Under the pieces are notes generated by a model. The model was given only the letters and a program-made list of their open reading frames with translations, was not told where the DNA came from and did no database searches. Shown piece by piece: positions 1 through 7,471 of a stretch of 10,888 bases of DNA. The position numbers were made by a program, and so were the translations under genes. Position 1 is the stretch's first letter, and each line of letters opens with the position of its first letter. Source of the DNA: Treponema sp. (GTDB lineage: Bacteria > Spirochaetota > Spirochaetia > Treponematales > Breznakiellaceae); the NCBI GenBank assembly GCA_031279925.1, contig JAITHQ010000111.1, positions 1-10,888 of the forward strand. The letters run 5' to 3'.

Positions 1-935
1 TTTACAATAGAAATGGCGGCGATAACCGCATCACCATAAGCGCCTGCCTTATTGTTAAGCAGAATAACCGCAAGCCCCGCGATAGATTGCCGCAAAAATG
101 ACGGGCTGCCGCCGCAGATTATTTCTCTGTATTTTTTTAGAGAAGGCACAAAATTAGCCGGTAAAATAGGGATGTTTCCTTTTCTGGTACAACCCATGAT
201 AAAAAGTATGATACAGCTTACGATCTGGCTTATCATCGTAGCAAGAGAAGCGCCTTTGACACCTAGATGAAAAACAAAAATAAAAAGCGGATCAAGGCCG
301 ATATTTATTACCGCCCCTGAGACCATACCGATCATGCTAAAAAATGCGCTGCCCTGATACCGCAAAAGATTGTTCAACATGAATGACGCAACCATAAACG
401 GTGCGCCAAGCAAGATAAAACGCAGGTAATCAAAGGCATAAGGGAGAATCGAACTGGTTGAACCAAGAAGCCGGGCAAGGGGAGACAAAAAAATCGTACC
501 AAATATCGTAATTCCTAACCCCAGGATAAATGCTGAAAAGAATCCCGTAGCGGCCATTTTCCCGGCATCGGCGGTATTTTGCGATCCTAAGGCGCGGGAA
601 ATAAAACCGCCTGAACCATGCCCAAAAAAGAAGCCCACCGCCTGAATAATCGCCATCAGAGAAAAGCTCACTCCTACGGCGGCAACGGCGCTTGTACCGA
701 GGGAACTTACAAAATAGGTATCAGCCATGTTGTACATAGCCGATACCATCATAATGATAATGCTGGGAACAGCCTGTTTCACTACAAGCTTCCCCACCGG
801 GGCGGTGGTCATTAAAAAATATTTTGCATTTTCAGGGTTCGTTACCGCAAAGCCTGGTCCCGCGCAAGCGGCTAAAAGAGCGGAGGATTCTGATTTGCCC
901 TTTAGAACCCGGAACCGGGCTTTATTTTTATCCAT
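1..935 (-). CDS. MATE family efflux transporter, N-terminal 311 residues (cut by left window edge)
   Basis: This is a multidrug and toxic compound extrusion antiporter, which exports organic cations across the inner membrane using a sodium or proton gradient (family knowledge). The reading frame runs open from ATG at 935-933 to the window edge. About residues 40-60 read GKLVVKQAVPSIIIMMVSAM followed by YNMADTYFV, the classic first helix of bacterial MATE proteins. Then come GTSAVAAVGVSFSL and a glycine-rich GHGSGGFISRALG stretch, with further hydrophobic helices throughout. The missing part is the last third (MATE proteins are usually about 450 residues). The start overlaps the stop of the PII-like gene by 8 bp, which implies translational coupling. 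I see no clear Shine-Dalgarno, and the first 30 or so residues look like a non-conserved extension, so a later start is possible. It is probably the last or a late gene of the export operon. Substrate unknown. Confidence 0.93.
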   Translation of the reverse strand, partial: MDKNKARFRVLKGKSESSALLAACAGPGFAVTNPENAKYFLMTTAPVGKLVVKQAVPSIIIMMVSAMYNMADTYFVSSLGTSAVAAVGVSFSLMAIIQAVGFFFGHGSGGFISRALGSQNTADAGKMAATGFFSAFILGLGITIFGTIFLSPLARLLGSTSSILPYAFDYLRFILLGAPFMVASFMLNNLLRYQGSAFFSMIGMVSGAVINIGLDPLFIFVFHLGVKGASLATMISQIVSCIILFIMGCTRKGNIPILPANFVPSLKKYREIICGGSPSFLRQSIAGLAVILLNNKAGAYGDAVIAAISIV

Positions 936-1212
936 CGTTATTCATAAAAAATAATTTGATTCCCTCACCCGGAAAGCGCAGCTTCACGTCTTTTACAAGC
1001 GCTTCTGCCGCACGAGCGTCATGGTCATTCAAATAACTGATGACCATAAAATTTTCTTCCGGCCAGGTTGCGGTTCCCATGCGGTATGCGCTTTTCCCTC
1101 TGCCATGCACATTGGGAATTATGGTGTAATAAAAATTTTTTATTCTTCTTTCGAGAACATTGACAAGTTCTTCTTCAACCGAATGATTTGCGATAAGTTC
1201 CATGCGTTTCAT
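928..1212 (-). CDS. PII-like transporter-associated protein (PG0541-type)
   Basis: A 94-residue soluble protein with no signal peptide or membrane segment. Its layout resembles the PII signalling fold: an N-terminal MELIANHSVEEELVNVLE (strand then helix), a strand leading into NVHGRGKSAYRMG that matches the PII position of the G-x-GR turn before the T-loop, a central strand FMVISYL, and a final GEGIKLFFM strand. Small PII-like proteins of the PG0541 type occur next to RND pumps, which fits its place directly after the pump gene. The start at 1212 is set by a GAGG Shine-Dalgarno 5 nt upstream. Its end overlaps the MATE start by 8 bp. By analogy with PII proteins controlling transporters such as AmtB, it may sense a small ligand and gate the pump from the cytoplasm. 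That role is inference. The ligand is unknown. Confidence 0.82.
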   Translation of the reverse strand: MKRMELIANHSVEEELVNVLERRIKNFYYTIIPNVHGRGKSAYRMGTATWPEENFMVISYLNDHDARAAEALVKDVKLRFPGEGIKLFFMNNDG

Positions 1213-1276
1213 GCTAACCTCTATTTAATGCGGCGGTTTTGCCACATACGAAAATTGGATATGAACACACAAGCGT

Positions 1277-4200
1277 TCATGCGGCACCCTCCTGTATGGC
1301 TGCGGCTTTCTTATGGCGACGGTGTTCATTGATAAACGAATACAGTACCGGAATAACATACAGCGTTATCACTGTGGATGACACGAGGCCGCCTATTACC
1401 GTAAGGCCGATGGGCTGTATCATCTTGGCAGATTTACCGGGGAAAAAAGCCATAGGGATAAGTCCCAGGATTGTAGTGAGGGTAGTCATCAACACGGGAC
1501 GAAGCCGGGATTCACCTGCTTTTATACAAGCCTCTTGTACCGGGACTCCCCGGCCCACGAGAAGGTTGGTATAATCAACCAGCACGATACCGTTATTAAC
1601 CACAATGCCCGCAAGCATCACAATACCGACCAGCGAAACCATACTGAGGTCTTGCCCGGTTATGAGGTATATGCCTGCCACACCAATCAGCATAAGCGGA
1701 ATAGTACACAGGTTGATAATAGGGTCTTTGAAAGATTCATACTGACCCGCCATCACACCGAATACCAGCAGCACCGCAAGGGTGATAATCAGCAAGAAAG
1801 TTTTGATGTTTTCGGTGATTTCCTGCCATTGGCCTTCATAGGTTAAGAGTATACTTTCAGGAAGTATAAAGTTATTGCCGATGACTTCTTTAATCTTTTG
1901 TTCAACTTCGTTGATTCGCCGGCCTTCAATAACGCTGCCGGTTATATGGATTATCCGGGATTGATTTTCCCGCCTAATACTTACCGGCCCCATACCCTTT
2001 TCCAGGCGGGCAAAATTGGAAAGGGAAACGAGCTTCCCGGTATTAGACGCGACAAAAATATGTTCTAAATCGGGGAGTTTTTTGCGATCTTCTTTCCGCA
2101 GTTCCAGCATTACCGAGTATTCGTCGCCACCCTGCCGGAAAGTTGTGGCGGTAACGCCGTTCATAGCCGAGGCGATCTCTCTGGCGGCGCCGCCAATTGT
2201 AAGCCCCAGATTGTAGGCTCGCTTCCGGTCAATGACTACTTCCACCTGGGGCAGCCCTTCGGTCATGTCGATACTTACTTCGGTAAGTTCAGGGACTTGG
2301 GTTTTGATAAGATCCATTATTTCCTGCGCGGCGGCAAGTCCTTCGTCAATGTCGTCAATACGCAGGGCAAGGTCTATATCTGAACCTCCGGAAATTACTC
2401 GTGCCATAACCTGACTAAAAGAAAATGTCGCACCGGGGATGTCGTTGAAATGAGCGCGGAATTTCTCCATTACCTGTGTTGAAGTATCCGCCGCGGGATC
2501 ATCCATGTCCAGACCCACCTGCAATTCTCCACGATTTGAGGCGATGTTATTTATCATACGACCGCTGGAACCCACATTGACTATAATGGTTTTTGCTCCT
2601 TTGATTTCATCAAGGGCAATTTCCTGTAATTGCAGCATTACCGCCCTGGTGTCTTCATATCTGGTTCCGGGGGGAAGCTCCACGGTAAGACCTACCCTGT
2701 CTTCATTCATTGGGGGCACCATCACTATATTCAGCAGGGGAAGGGTTAGTACTGAACCCACAAAGGCGGCACATACCAGAACCACGGTAATGAAGCGGTG
2801 TTTTACCGCAACAGAAAGCAGGCGGGTGTAGCCTCTGGTTATACCGTTAATAGTCTTTTCAATGATATTGTCGATTGCCGTCAGTATTTTATTTTTTATT
2901 GGTTTCTGTTTTCTGGTTTGCAGGGGCAGGTATGTACTGGCCAAAATAGGAACAAGGAAAACAGCGACCAGTAAACTTGACGCAAGGGCAATGCCGATGG
3001 TGAAGCTAAGGCCCTGGAACAGTTCGCCCAGTATACCAAGCTGGTTCTTGAACAGAAATATGGGCACAAAAACGCAGAGTGTTGTCAGGGTTGAGGAAAT
3101 AATAGAAGACATTACTTCATGGCTGCCGAGAATTGCCGCCATGTCCGGTTTTGCTCCCCGTTCCCGGTATTTGAAAATATTTTCCAGAATAACGATAGAC
3201 GAATCTACGATCATACCGACACCAAGGATAAGGCCGGCCATAGTCAGCATATTCAGAGTAAGCCCCGCAAAATTCATAAAGAGCAACGTTACGAGTATCG
3301 AAAAGGGAATGGAAATACCTATGATAATGGTACTTTTAATATTCCGCAGAAAAAGCAGCAGAACTCCCATTGCCAGAACCGCGCCCAGGATCGCCGAATG
3401 TAATAGTTCACCGATCATATCCCTGATTTGGGTGGTATTGTCCCGGACAATATCAAGCGACACATCGGCGGGAAGCAATTCCTGAATCTCATCAAGTTTG
3501 GCGTAGACTTTTTCCGCTACCGCCGCCGAATTGGTACCGCTCTGTTTGGTAATACCCACATACACACCGCTTTCGCCGTTGATATAGGCTGTAGAAGTTT
3601 CATCAGCATACGAGAGGGCAACGCTTCCCAGATCCATCAACCGTATATCAGCATCACCCCGCCGGAGGATAACGGTTTCGGCAATGTCCTGCAAAGATTT
3701 GTATTCACCGGTGGTGCGAATACTATAATCCTTAGCGCCGTCAACGATGGTTCCGGCTCCCAACTCAATGTTCTGGGCCGCCAGAATTCCGGCGATTCCG
3801 GTAATCGTAAGGCCGTATGCTTCCAGGCGATTTTGGGAAATCTCCACCCGCACGACTTGTTCCTGGCCCCCGTTGACATTGGTAGAAGCCACACCGTCAA
3901 CCTGTTCGAGCCGTTCCTGGATGGAATTGACCGCAATATGGCGTAATTCATTTGGCGTCCTATTGGAACTGCTTTGTACCGCAATACGGAGTATGGGCAT
4001 TGAATTGGGATCAAACTGCCTGATTAAAGGGCTGTCCGCTTCGTCTGGAAGATAGCGCCGCACACGGTCAATCCGGTCCCGTATGTCATTGGTCTTAGCG
4101 TCAAGATTAGAACCGTAATCAAACTCCAGGGTAATGGTACTGCTTCCTTCAGAGGATGTGGAACTAATGCTTGAAAGCCCGCTCAGATTTACCAGCTGGG

Positions 4201-4405
4201 ATTCAAGGGGTTTGGTAATTGTTTTTTCAATCGTTTCCGGCCCCGCTCCTGTGTAGCTGGTGGTAACGATAAGGATAGGCATATCAACTTCCGGGAACAT
4301 ATCAATGGCAAGACCTGATACGAGATACAAGGCCACAATGGCAACTAAACCAAAGGCAACTATGCCCAAAACCGGTCGTCTGACAACATGCTGCGCTATG
4401 CTCAT
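1277..4405 (-). CDS. RND family efflux pump, inner-membrane permease subunit (AcrB/BesB-like)
   Basis: A 1042-residue pump of normal family length that exports substrates from the inner membrane/periplasm through an adaptor and outer-membrane channel. The N-terminal helix (about 12-32) leads into FPEVDMPILIV, the typical RND opening. Two large periplasmic loops lie at about 33-330 and 560-865. Helical blocks are at about 335-490 and 540-560, then 868-1025. The duplicated architecture is complete with no frameshift. The TM4 signature GMIVDSSIVILENI places Asp401 and Ser402 where AcrB has Asp407 and Asp408. TM10 reads GIVVNNGIVLVDY, with Asn937 where AcrB has Lys940. Such variants are familiar in SwrC-like and Bacteroidetes HAE1 pumps, so this is not a sign of inactivation. 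The start overlaps the adaptor stop as ATGA, with a G-rich ribosome site just upstream. Substrate cannot be told from sequence; drug, bile-like or lipid export are all possible. Confidence 0.96.
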   Translation of the reverse strand: MSIAQHVVRRPVLGIVAFGLVAIVALYLVSGLAIDMFPEVDMPILIVTTSYTGAGPETIEKTITKPLESQLVNLSGLSSISSTSSEGSSTITLEFDYGSNLDAKTNDIRDRIDRVRRYLPDEADSPLIRQFDPNSMPILRIAVQSSSNRTPNELRHIAVNSIQERLEQVDGVASTNVNGGQEQVVRVEISQNRLEAYGLTITGIAGILAAQNIELGAGTIVDGAKDYSIRTTGEYKSLQDIAETVILRRGDADIRLMDLGSVALSYADETSTAYINGESGVYVGITKQSGTNSAAVAEKVYAKLDEIQELLPADVSLDIVRDNTTQIRDMIGELLHSAILGAVLAMGVLLLFLRNIKSTIIIGISIPFSILVTLLFMNFAGLTLNMLTMAGLILGVGMIVDSSIVILENIFKYRERGAKPDMAAILGSHEVMSSIISSTLTTLCVFVPIFLFKNQLGILGELFQGLSFTIGIALASSLLVAVFLVPILASTYLPLQTRKQKPIKNKILTAIDNIIEKTINGITRGYTRLLSVAVKHRFITVVLVCAAFVGSVLTLPLLNIVMVPPMNEDRVGLTVELPPGTRYEDTRAVMLQLQEIALDEIKGAKTIIVNVGSSGRMINNIASNRGELQVGLDMDDPAADTSTQVMEKFRAHFNDIPGATFSFSQVMARVISGGSDIDLALRIDDIDEGLAAAQEIMDLIKTQVPELTEVSIDMTEGLPQVEVVIDRKRAYNLGLTIGGAAREIASAMNGVTATTFRQGGDEYSVMLELRKEDRKKLPDLEHIFVASNTGKLVSLSNFARLEKGMGPVSIRRENQSRIIHITGSVIEGRRINEVEQKIKEVIGNNFILPESILLTYEGQWQEITENIKTFLLIITLAVLLVFGVMAGQYESFKDPIINLCTIPLMLIGVAGIYLITGQDLSMVSLVGIVMLAGIVVNNGIVLVDYTNLLVGRGVPVQEACIKAGESRLRPVLMTTLTTILGLIPMAFFPGKSAKMIQPIGLTVIGGLVSSTVITLYVIPVLYSFINEHRRHKKAAAIQEGAA

Positions 4406-5334
4406 GACCGGCCCCCCAATACCCGCACCGCCGCACCGCCGGTAAGAAACTGCTGTCCCTGCACTACAACCTTGTCTCCGGCATTAAGGCCGCTTTTTAT
4501 TTCCACTTCGCCATCCACCGTAACACCAAGGCTTACTTCCCGTATGCTAACCTGATCGGCGGTTTCGGAGAGGACAAATACCGCCGTGCTGCCCCTGATT
4601 TGGACTACCGCGTCTTGGGGTATGGAAATTACGTTTTCATAGGTGCGGGTGTTGAGTTTCAAGCGGGCAAACATTCCCGGATTGATGCGGGGATCTTCGT
4701 TAATAAAACGCAGGGTAATGCTTTTTGTCCGGGAAGCGGGGTCTACCACGGGTGAAAGTTTGACGACCTGCGCGGGGAAAATCTCTCCGGGAAAAGCTTC
4801 AAGGCGTACTTCCGCAGGAAGGCCAACGCGAAGCTGACCGATTTCCCGCTCCGGGATTAACGCTTCAATTTCTATTGAACCTGCCGGGGCTATGATCAAC
4901 AGAGGGGTAGCGATTGAGACGGTGGAGCCGACTGACACCGGATTGGATACTACCGTACCTGAGACCGGTGCGTATACCGGACTGAGCAAATATTGCATTC
5001 CGGGCCGGGAAGAATCTACCCGGGCCAGAAGATCGCCTTTGCCTACCACCGCGCCAAGGGCTGTTCCCATGAAGACCAGTTTCCCGGCGGTTTCCGGTAC
5101 TACCGTTACCTGTTCTTTGTTTTTGATGTTGCCGTTTACCTCGATGTACACCTGAAGACTGCGGAGTTGGGCTTCTTCGATTCTGACGGTAAACACGGTG
5201 TTTGTCCGGCTGCCTCCTGTTCTGCCGGAACCAGACTCTGTAAACGGCATATTAAGCCGGGCCAGCAGCGAGGGGCCGAAAATCAATCCCGCTATGACAA
5301 GCAGCAGCATAATAACAAGCATAAACTTCTTCAT
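4402..5334 (-). CDS. RND pump periplasmic adaptor (membrane-fusion protein), hairpin-less BesA-like type
   Basis: A 310-residue adaptor linking the RND pump to the TolC-like channel. Residues 5-20 form an N-terminal membrane segment without a lipobox cysteine, so it is probably anchored by an uncleaved helix or secreted. The biotinyl/lipoyl domain is split into two halves, about 75-107 (VVPETAGKLV...GDLLARVD) and 117-150 (YAPVSGTVVSNPVSVGSTV). Only about nine residues join them, where typical adaptors insert a long coiled-coil hairpin. A beta-barrel (about 151-230) with VDPASRTKSITLRF and NPGMFARLKL follows, then a membrane-proximal domain with SIPQDAV and GLNAGDKVVVQG. The lack of a hairpin matches the atypical Borrelia adaptor BesA. 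The start has an AAGGA ribosome site 8 nt upstream inside the end of the channel gene. The gap to that gene is 2 bp, and the stop overlaps the pump start by 4 bp. Confidence 0.94.
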   Translation of the reverse strand: MKKFMLVIMLLLVIAGLIFGPSLLARLNMPFTESGSGRTGGSRTNTVFTVRIEEAQLRSLQVYIEVNGNIKNKEQVTVVPETAGKLVFMGTALGAVVGKGDLLARVDSSRPGMQYLLSPVYAPVSGTVVSNPVSVGSTVSIATPLLIIAPAGSIEIEALIPEREIGQLRVGLPAEVRLEAFPGEIFPAQVVKLSPVVDPASRTKSITLRFINEDPRINPGMFARLKLNTRTYENVISIPQDAVVQIRGSTAVFVLSETADQVSIREVSLGVTVDGEVEIKSGLNAGDKVVVQGQQFLTGGAAVRVLGGRS

Positions 5335-5336
5335 AT

Positions 5337-6647
5337 TTATATTCCTTTTTTGCTTGTTCCAAAAAGAACATTGAGTTCCCTTTCCAAATCCAATATTGCC
5401 GAAATAAGATTGTACTGTTCCTGCTGCACCCGGTTCTGCGCCAGTAACAAACTGTCATCGGCATCCCTCAGCCGCTGGTAATCCACCGCTCCGCCGCTGT
5501 AGGCTTCTTCATACAAAGCATAGGTAGTCTGGGCCAGTTCCACATTGAAGCGTAAAGTTACTATGTTTTCTTTTGCCTGTTCGATAGTTCGCTGATACTG
5601 CGTAATCCGGCTTTCATGATCACGCAGAGTTTCGCCTAATTGAATCTCAGCGGAATGGATACTGTCATTGAGGGAATCTATCCGGCTTCTTGCCGGCGAC
5701 CAGGGGAGAAAATTATCAAGGGAAATACCAAGACCGATGGTAAAAGAGCCTTCACTGTCATTCCATTTACCGCCCTTCGTGTTGTAAAGCGGCGTTGATT
5801 TCCATGAAAGATTGATGACCGGAATATACGCCCCATTCCGTGCGGCATTGCGCTGCGCTTCAAGGGAGGTGATTGACTTTTGAAGTATCGCCGCCTCAAG
5901 GGATTCAGAGCGCGGTATTTCGCCGGTGATACCGCTGTCCTCATACTGCAAGATTCCGCTCAAAGCAACTGCTTGTTCCTGTGGAAGTCCCAGCAAATTC
6001 TTAAACAAATCCATCGCATTTTCATACTGGGTATGCGCGTTTCGTACATTGGGCCGCTTGTTTTCCATATCTACCCTTGCGGTCATTTCATCCAGACGGG
6101 CAGCCTGCCCTGCTTTAACAAGAGTCGCAATCTGATCGTAACGCGCCTGGGCACTCTCAAAATTACGTTCCGCCAGCTCTCTGCCGGATTCTATAAGGAT
6201 AATTTGATAAAAAAGTTTGCGTACCTGTAACTCCAACCGTTGTTTTGCCTGTTCATAGGTCAGAACCCCCGCTTCATAATCGATCCGGGTTTTTTTGATG
6301 TTATCAATGGTCGAGACAGAGAGATTGAGCGTTGCCGAAATCTGAAACCCAGGTATCCAGATGTCCTGGGCCGGTGGTATTTCGCTGGTAATCGAGGTAG
6401 GGTGCCCTGCGACCGCCGTAGTGGTAATAACCGGAATCAGGGTATTCCATGAGCGATCCGCCGCCCGCCGTTTCCCACCCAGGTCAATAGCGTTCCGCTC
6501 AAGGCTCAAGTTGTTATTCAGGGCGATTTGTACCGCTTCTTCAACAGTCAGTACCAGTTCCCCTGAGTCTCTGCCGGATACGGCTTGGGCTCCGGCGCCG
6601 CTTAGGACGATGAGTATAAAAAACAAGAAAGTACATTTCAGTTTCAT
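5337..6647 (-). CDS. TolC-like outer-membrane efflux channel (BesC-like)
   Basis: An outer-membrane efflux protein of 436 residues from the chosen start. It forms the trimeric exit duct of the tripartite pump. The N-terminus MKLKCTFLFFILIVLSGAGA followed by QA is a signal peptide, probably cut after AQA. The mature part opens with LTVEEAVQIALNNNLSLERN, the standard first helix of the family. The long amphipathic coiled-coil segments repeat: KQRLELQVRKLFYQIILIES and AQARYDQIATLVKAGQA early, and ESRITQYQRTIEQAKENIV and ALYEEAYSGGAVDYQRLRDA in the second repeat. An ATG 12 codons upstream (6683) is open in frame, but it overlaps the last box of the operator and would lie upstream of the proposed promoter, so 6647 is preferred. 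Neither start has a Shine-Dalgarno. The predicted -10 ends 6 nt before 6647, so the transcript may be leaderless. First gene of the export operon. Confidence 0.92.
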   Translation of the reverse strand: MKLKCTFLFFILIVLSGAGAQAVSGRDSGELVLTVEEAVQIALNNNLSLERNAIDLGGKRRAADRSWNTLIPVITTTAVAGHPTSITSEIPPAQDIWIPGFQISATLNLSVSTIDNIKKTRIDYEAGVLTYEQAKQRLELQVRKLFYQIILIESGRELAERNFESAQARYDQIATLVKAGQAARLDEMTARVDMENKRPNVRNAHTQYENAMDLFKNLLGLPQEQAVALSGILQYEDSGITGEIPRSESLEAAILQKSITSLEAQRNAARNGAYIPVINLSWKSTPLYNTKGGKWNDSEGSFTIGLGISLDNFLPWSPARSRIDSLNDSIHSAEIQLGETLRDHESRITQYQRTIEQAKENIVTLRFNVELAQTTYALYEEAYSGGAVDYQRLRDADDSLLLAQNRVQQEQYNLISAILDLERELNVLFGTSKKGI

Positions 6648-6653
6648 GCCAAT

Positions 6654-6682
6654 AAAATAGCGGTAAATGGAAGGAAACACCA
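6654..6682 (-). promoter_or_regulatory. Predicted leftward promoter of the efflux operon
   Basis: Read on the minus strand, TGGTGT (6682-6677) is followed by a 17-bp spacer and TATTTT (6659-6654). The -35 is poor and directly abuts the fourth operator box, which is the arrangement expected when an activator replaces -35 contacts. The same geometry recurs at 9406-9434. Transcription would start at about 6645-6648, at the channel ATG itself. Confidence 0.5.
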
Positions 6683-6720
6683 TAAACGAGAAATAAATGT
6701 TTTATAAACATTTTGTTTAT
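6682..6720. promoter_or_regulatory. Four-box, 11-bp-phased operator (copy A), divergent efflux/regulator region
   Basis: ATAAAC at 6682-6687, ATAAAT at 6693-6698, ATAAAC at 6704-6709 and inverted GTTTAT at 6715-6720 start exactly 11 bp apart. The last two units also form a perfect 8-3-8 inverted repeat (6703-6721). The element lies between the divergent efflux operon and response regulator. A second copy at 9434-9472 has the same boxes, pitch and orientation; 33 of 42 aligned bases agree from 6681 and 9433. Direct repeats with about one helical turn between them are the usual target of OmpR/PhoB winged-helix regulators, so the neighbouring regulator is the likely binder (inference). Confidence 0.7.
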
Positions 6721-6735
6721 ATTTTACCTTTCTTG

Positions 6736-6765
6736 TTGCGGTAAGCAAGGATAATAAAATATACT
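6736..6765 (+). promoter_or_regulatory. Predicted promoter of the two-component operon
   Basis: TTGCGG (6736-6741), an 18-bp spacer and a good -10, TATACT (6760-6765), lie just right of operator copy A. The -10 ends 7 nt before the regulator ATG at 6773 and no Shine-Dalgarno is present in that gap, so the transcript may be leaderless. The operator ends 15 bp upstream of the -35, a position compatible with autoregulation. Confidence 0.45.
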
Positions 6766-6772
6766 CTTTGAT

Positions 6773-7471
6773 ATGCAGGGGAAAATCTTAATTATAGAAG
6801 ATGATAAAGAATTGTCGGATATAGTTTTGCTATATCTGGATAAAGAAGGGTTTGAGGTCCGGGCTGCGGAAAGCGCCGAATATGGTTTTACTGTTATGGA
6901 GACATGGACACCGGAGCTGATAATTCTGGACATCAACCTCCCCGGCATGGATGGCCTTGAATTCTTGCGTGAATTCTGCCGTACCAACAATACGCCGATA
7001 CTGATCATTTCAGCCAGGGACAGCGATGAGGACATGATTGCCGGACTAAGCATTGGGGCGGATGAATTTGTTACCAAGCCTTTCTCCCCAAAGGTGCTGG
7101 TCGCCAGGGTACGGGCGCTGTTTCGTAGAATCAGGGGCATTGACGGATCGGATACAAGCTGCTGCCGTTTTGGTCCTTTTGTTTTGGATTATGGTTCCTG
7201 CGTTCTGAAAAAAGACGGACAAAAGATTGCGCTTTCCCCAAAAGAATTTGACTGCCTTGCTTTTCTGAGTGAGAACCCAGGGAAGACCTTTACGCCCGAA
7301 GCAATCTACACCGGGGTCTGGAAAAATAATTACGGCGACCTTACCACTGTAACAGTTCATATTCAGCGGCTGCGGAGAAAAATAGAGGAAGACCCAACCG
7401 CTCCGGTCTATATTGAAACGGTGTATGGTAAGGGCTACCGGTTCTCAGCCGGAAAGACAACGGAAAAGTAA
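6773..7471 (+). CDS. OmpR/PhoB-family response regulator
   Basis: A 232-residue DNA-binding response regulator. The receiver domain (about 3-118) has the acidic pair Asp10/Asp11 in KILIIEDD, the phosphoacceptor Asp53 in LIILDINLPGMDG, Ser80 in LIISARD and Lys102 in GADEFVTKPF, so all phosphorylation residues are intact. The C-terminal winged-helix domain (about 132-226) includes LSPKEFDCLAFL, the recognition-helix region TTVTVHIQRLRRKIEED and the closing wing YIETVYGKGYRF. Length is normal for the family. The ATG at 6773 gives the canonical start two residues before KILIIEDD, but it has no ribosome site. It is followed with zero gap by its kinase (TAA then ATG). It reads away from the export operon, which it probably controls through the phased boxes at 6682-6720, with a second target at 9434-9472. 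The inducing signal is unknown. Confidence 0.96.
   Translation: MQGKILIIEDDKELSDIVLLYLDKEGFEVRAAESAEYGFTVMETWTPELIILDINLPGMDGLEFLREFCRTNNTPILIISARDSDEDMIAGLSIGADEFVTKPFSPKVLVARVRALFRRIRGIDGSDTSCCRFGPFVLDYGSCVLKKDGQKIALSPKEFDCLAFLSENPGKTFTPEAIYTGVWKNNYGDLTTVTVHIQRLRRKIEEDPTAPVYIETVYGKGYRFSAGKTTEK

Noticed and set aside
52..1036. Plus-strand open frames at the left end
   Set aside because: All are antisense to the MATE and PII-like genes, and the minus-strand translations carry clear family motifs.
1261..1280. Inverted repeat ATGAAC/GTTCAT at the end of the pump gene as a terminator
   Set aside because: Only 6 bp with an 8-nt loop and no T run; the next gene follows after 64 bp with its own ribosome site, so co-transcription is more likely.
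2862..3946. Long plus-strand open frames (2862-3485 and 3428-3946) opposite the RND pump gene
   Set aside because: They are antisense shadows of a well-conserved pump gene; their translations show no recognisable domain or plausible start signals.
6648..6683. Upstream in-frame ATG (6683) as the start of the outer-membrane channel gene
   Set aside because: It overlaps the fourth operator box, lies upstream of the predicted promoter, has no ribosome site and would put 12 extra residues before the signal peptide.
6682..6720. Regularly spaced short repeats as a CRISPR-like array or as mere phased A-tract bending
   Set aside because: Units are 6 bp with 5-bp gaps, far too short for CRISPR. Bending alone would not require the same box bases and the same inverted fourth unit in two places, although intrinsic curvature may contribute.
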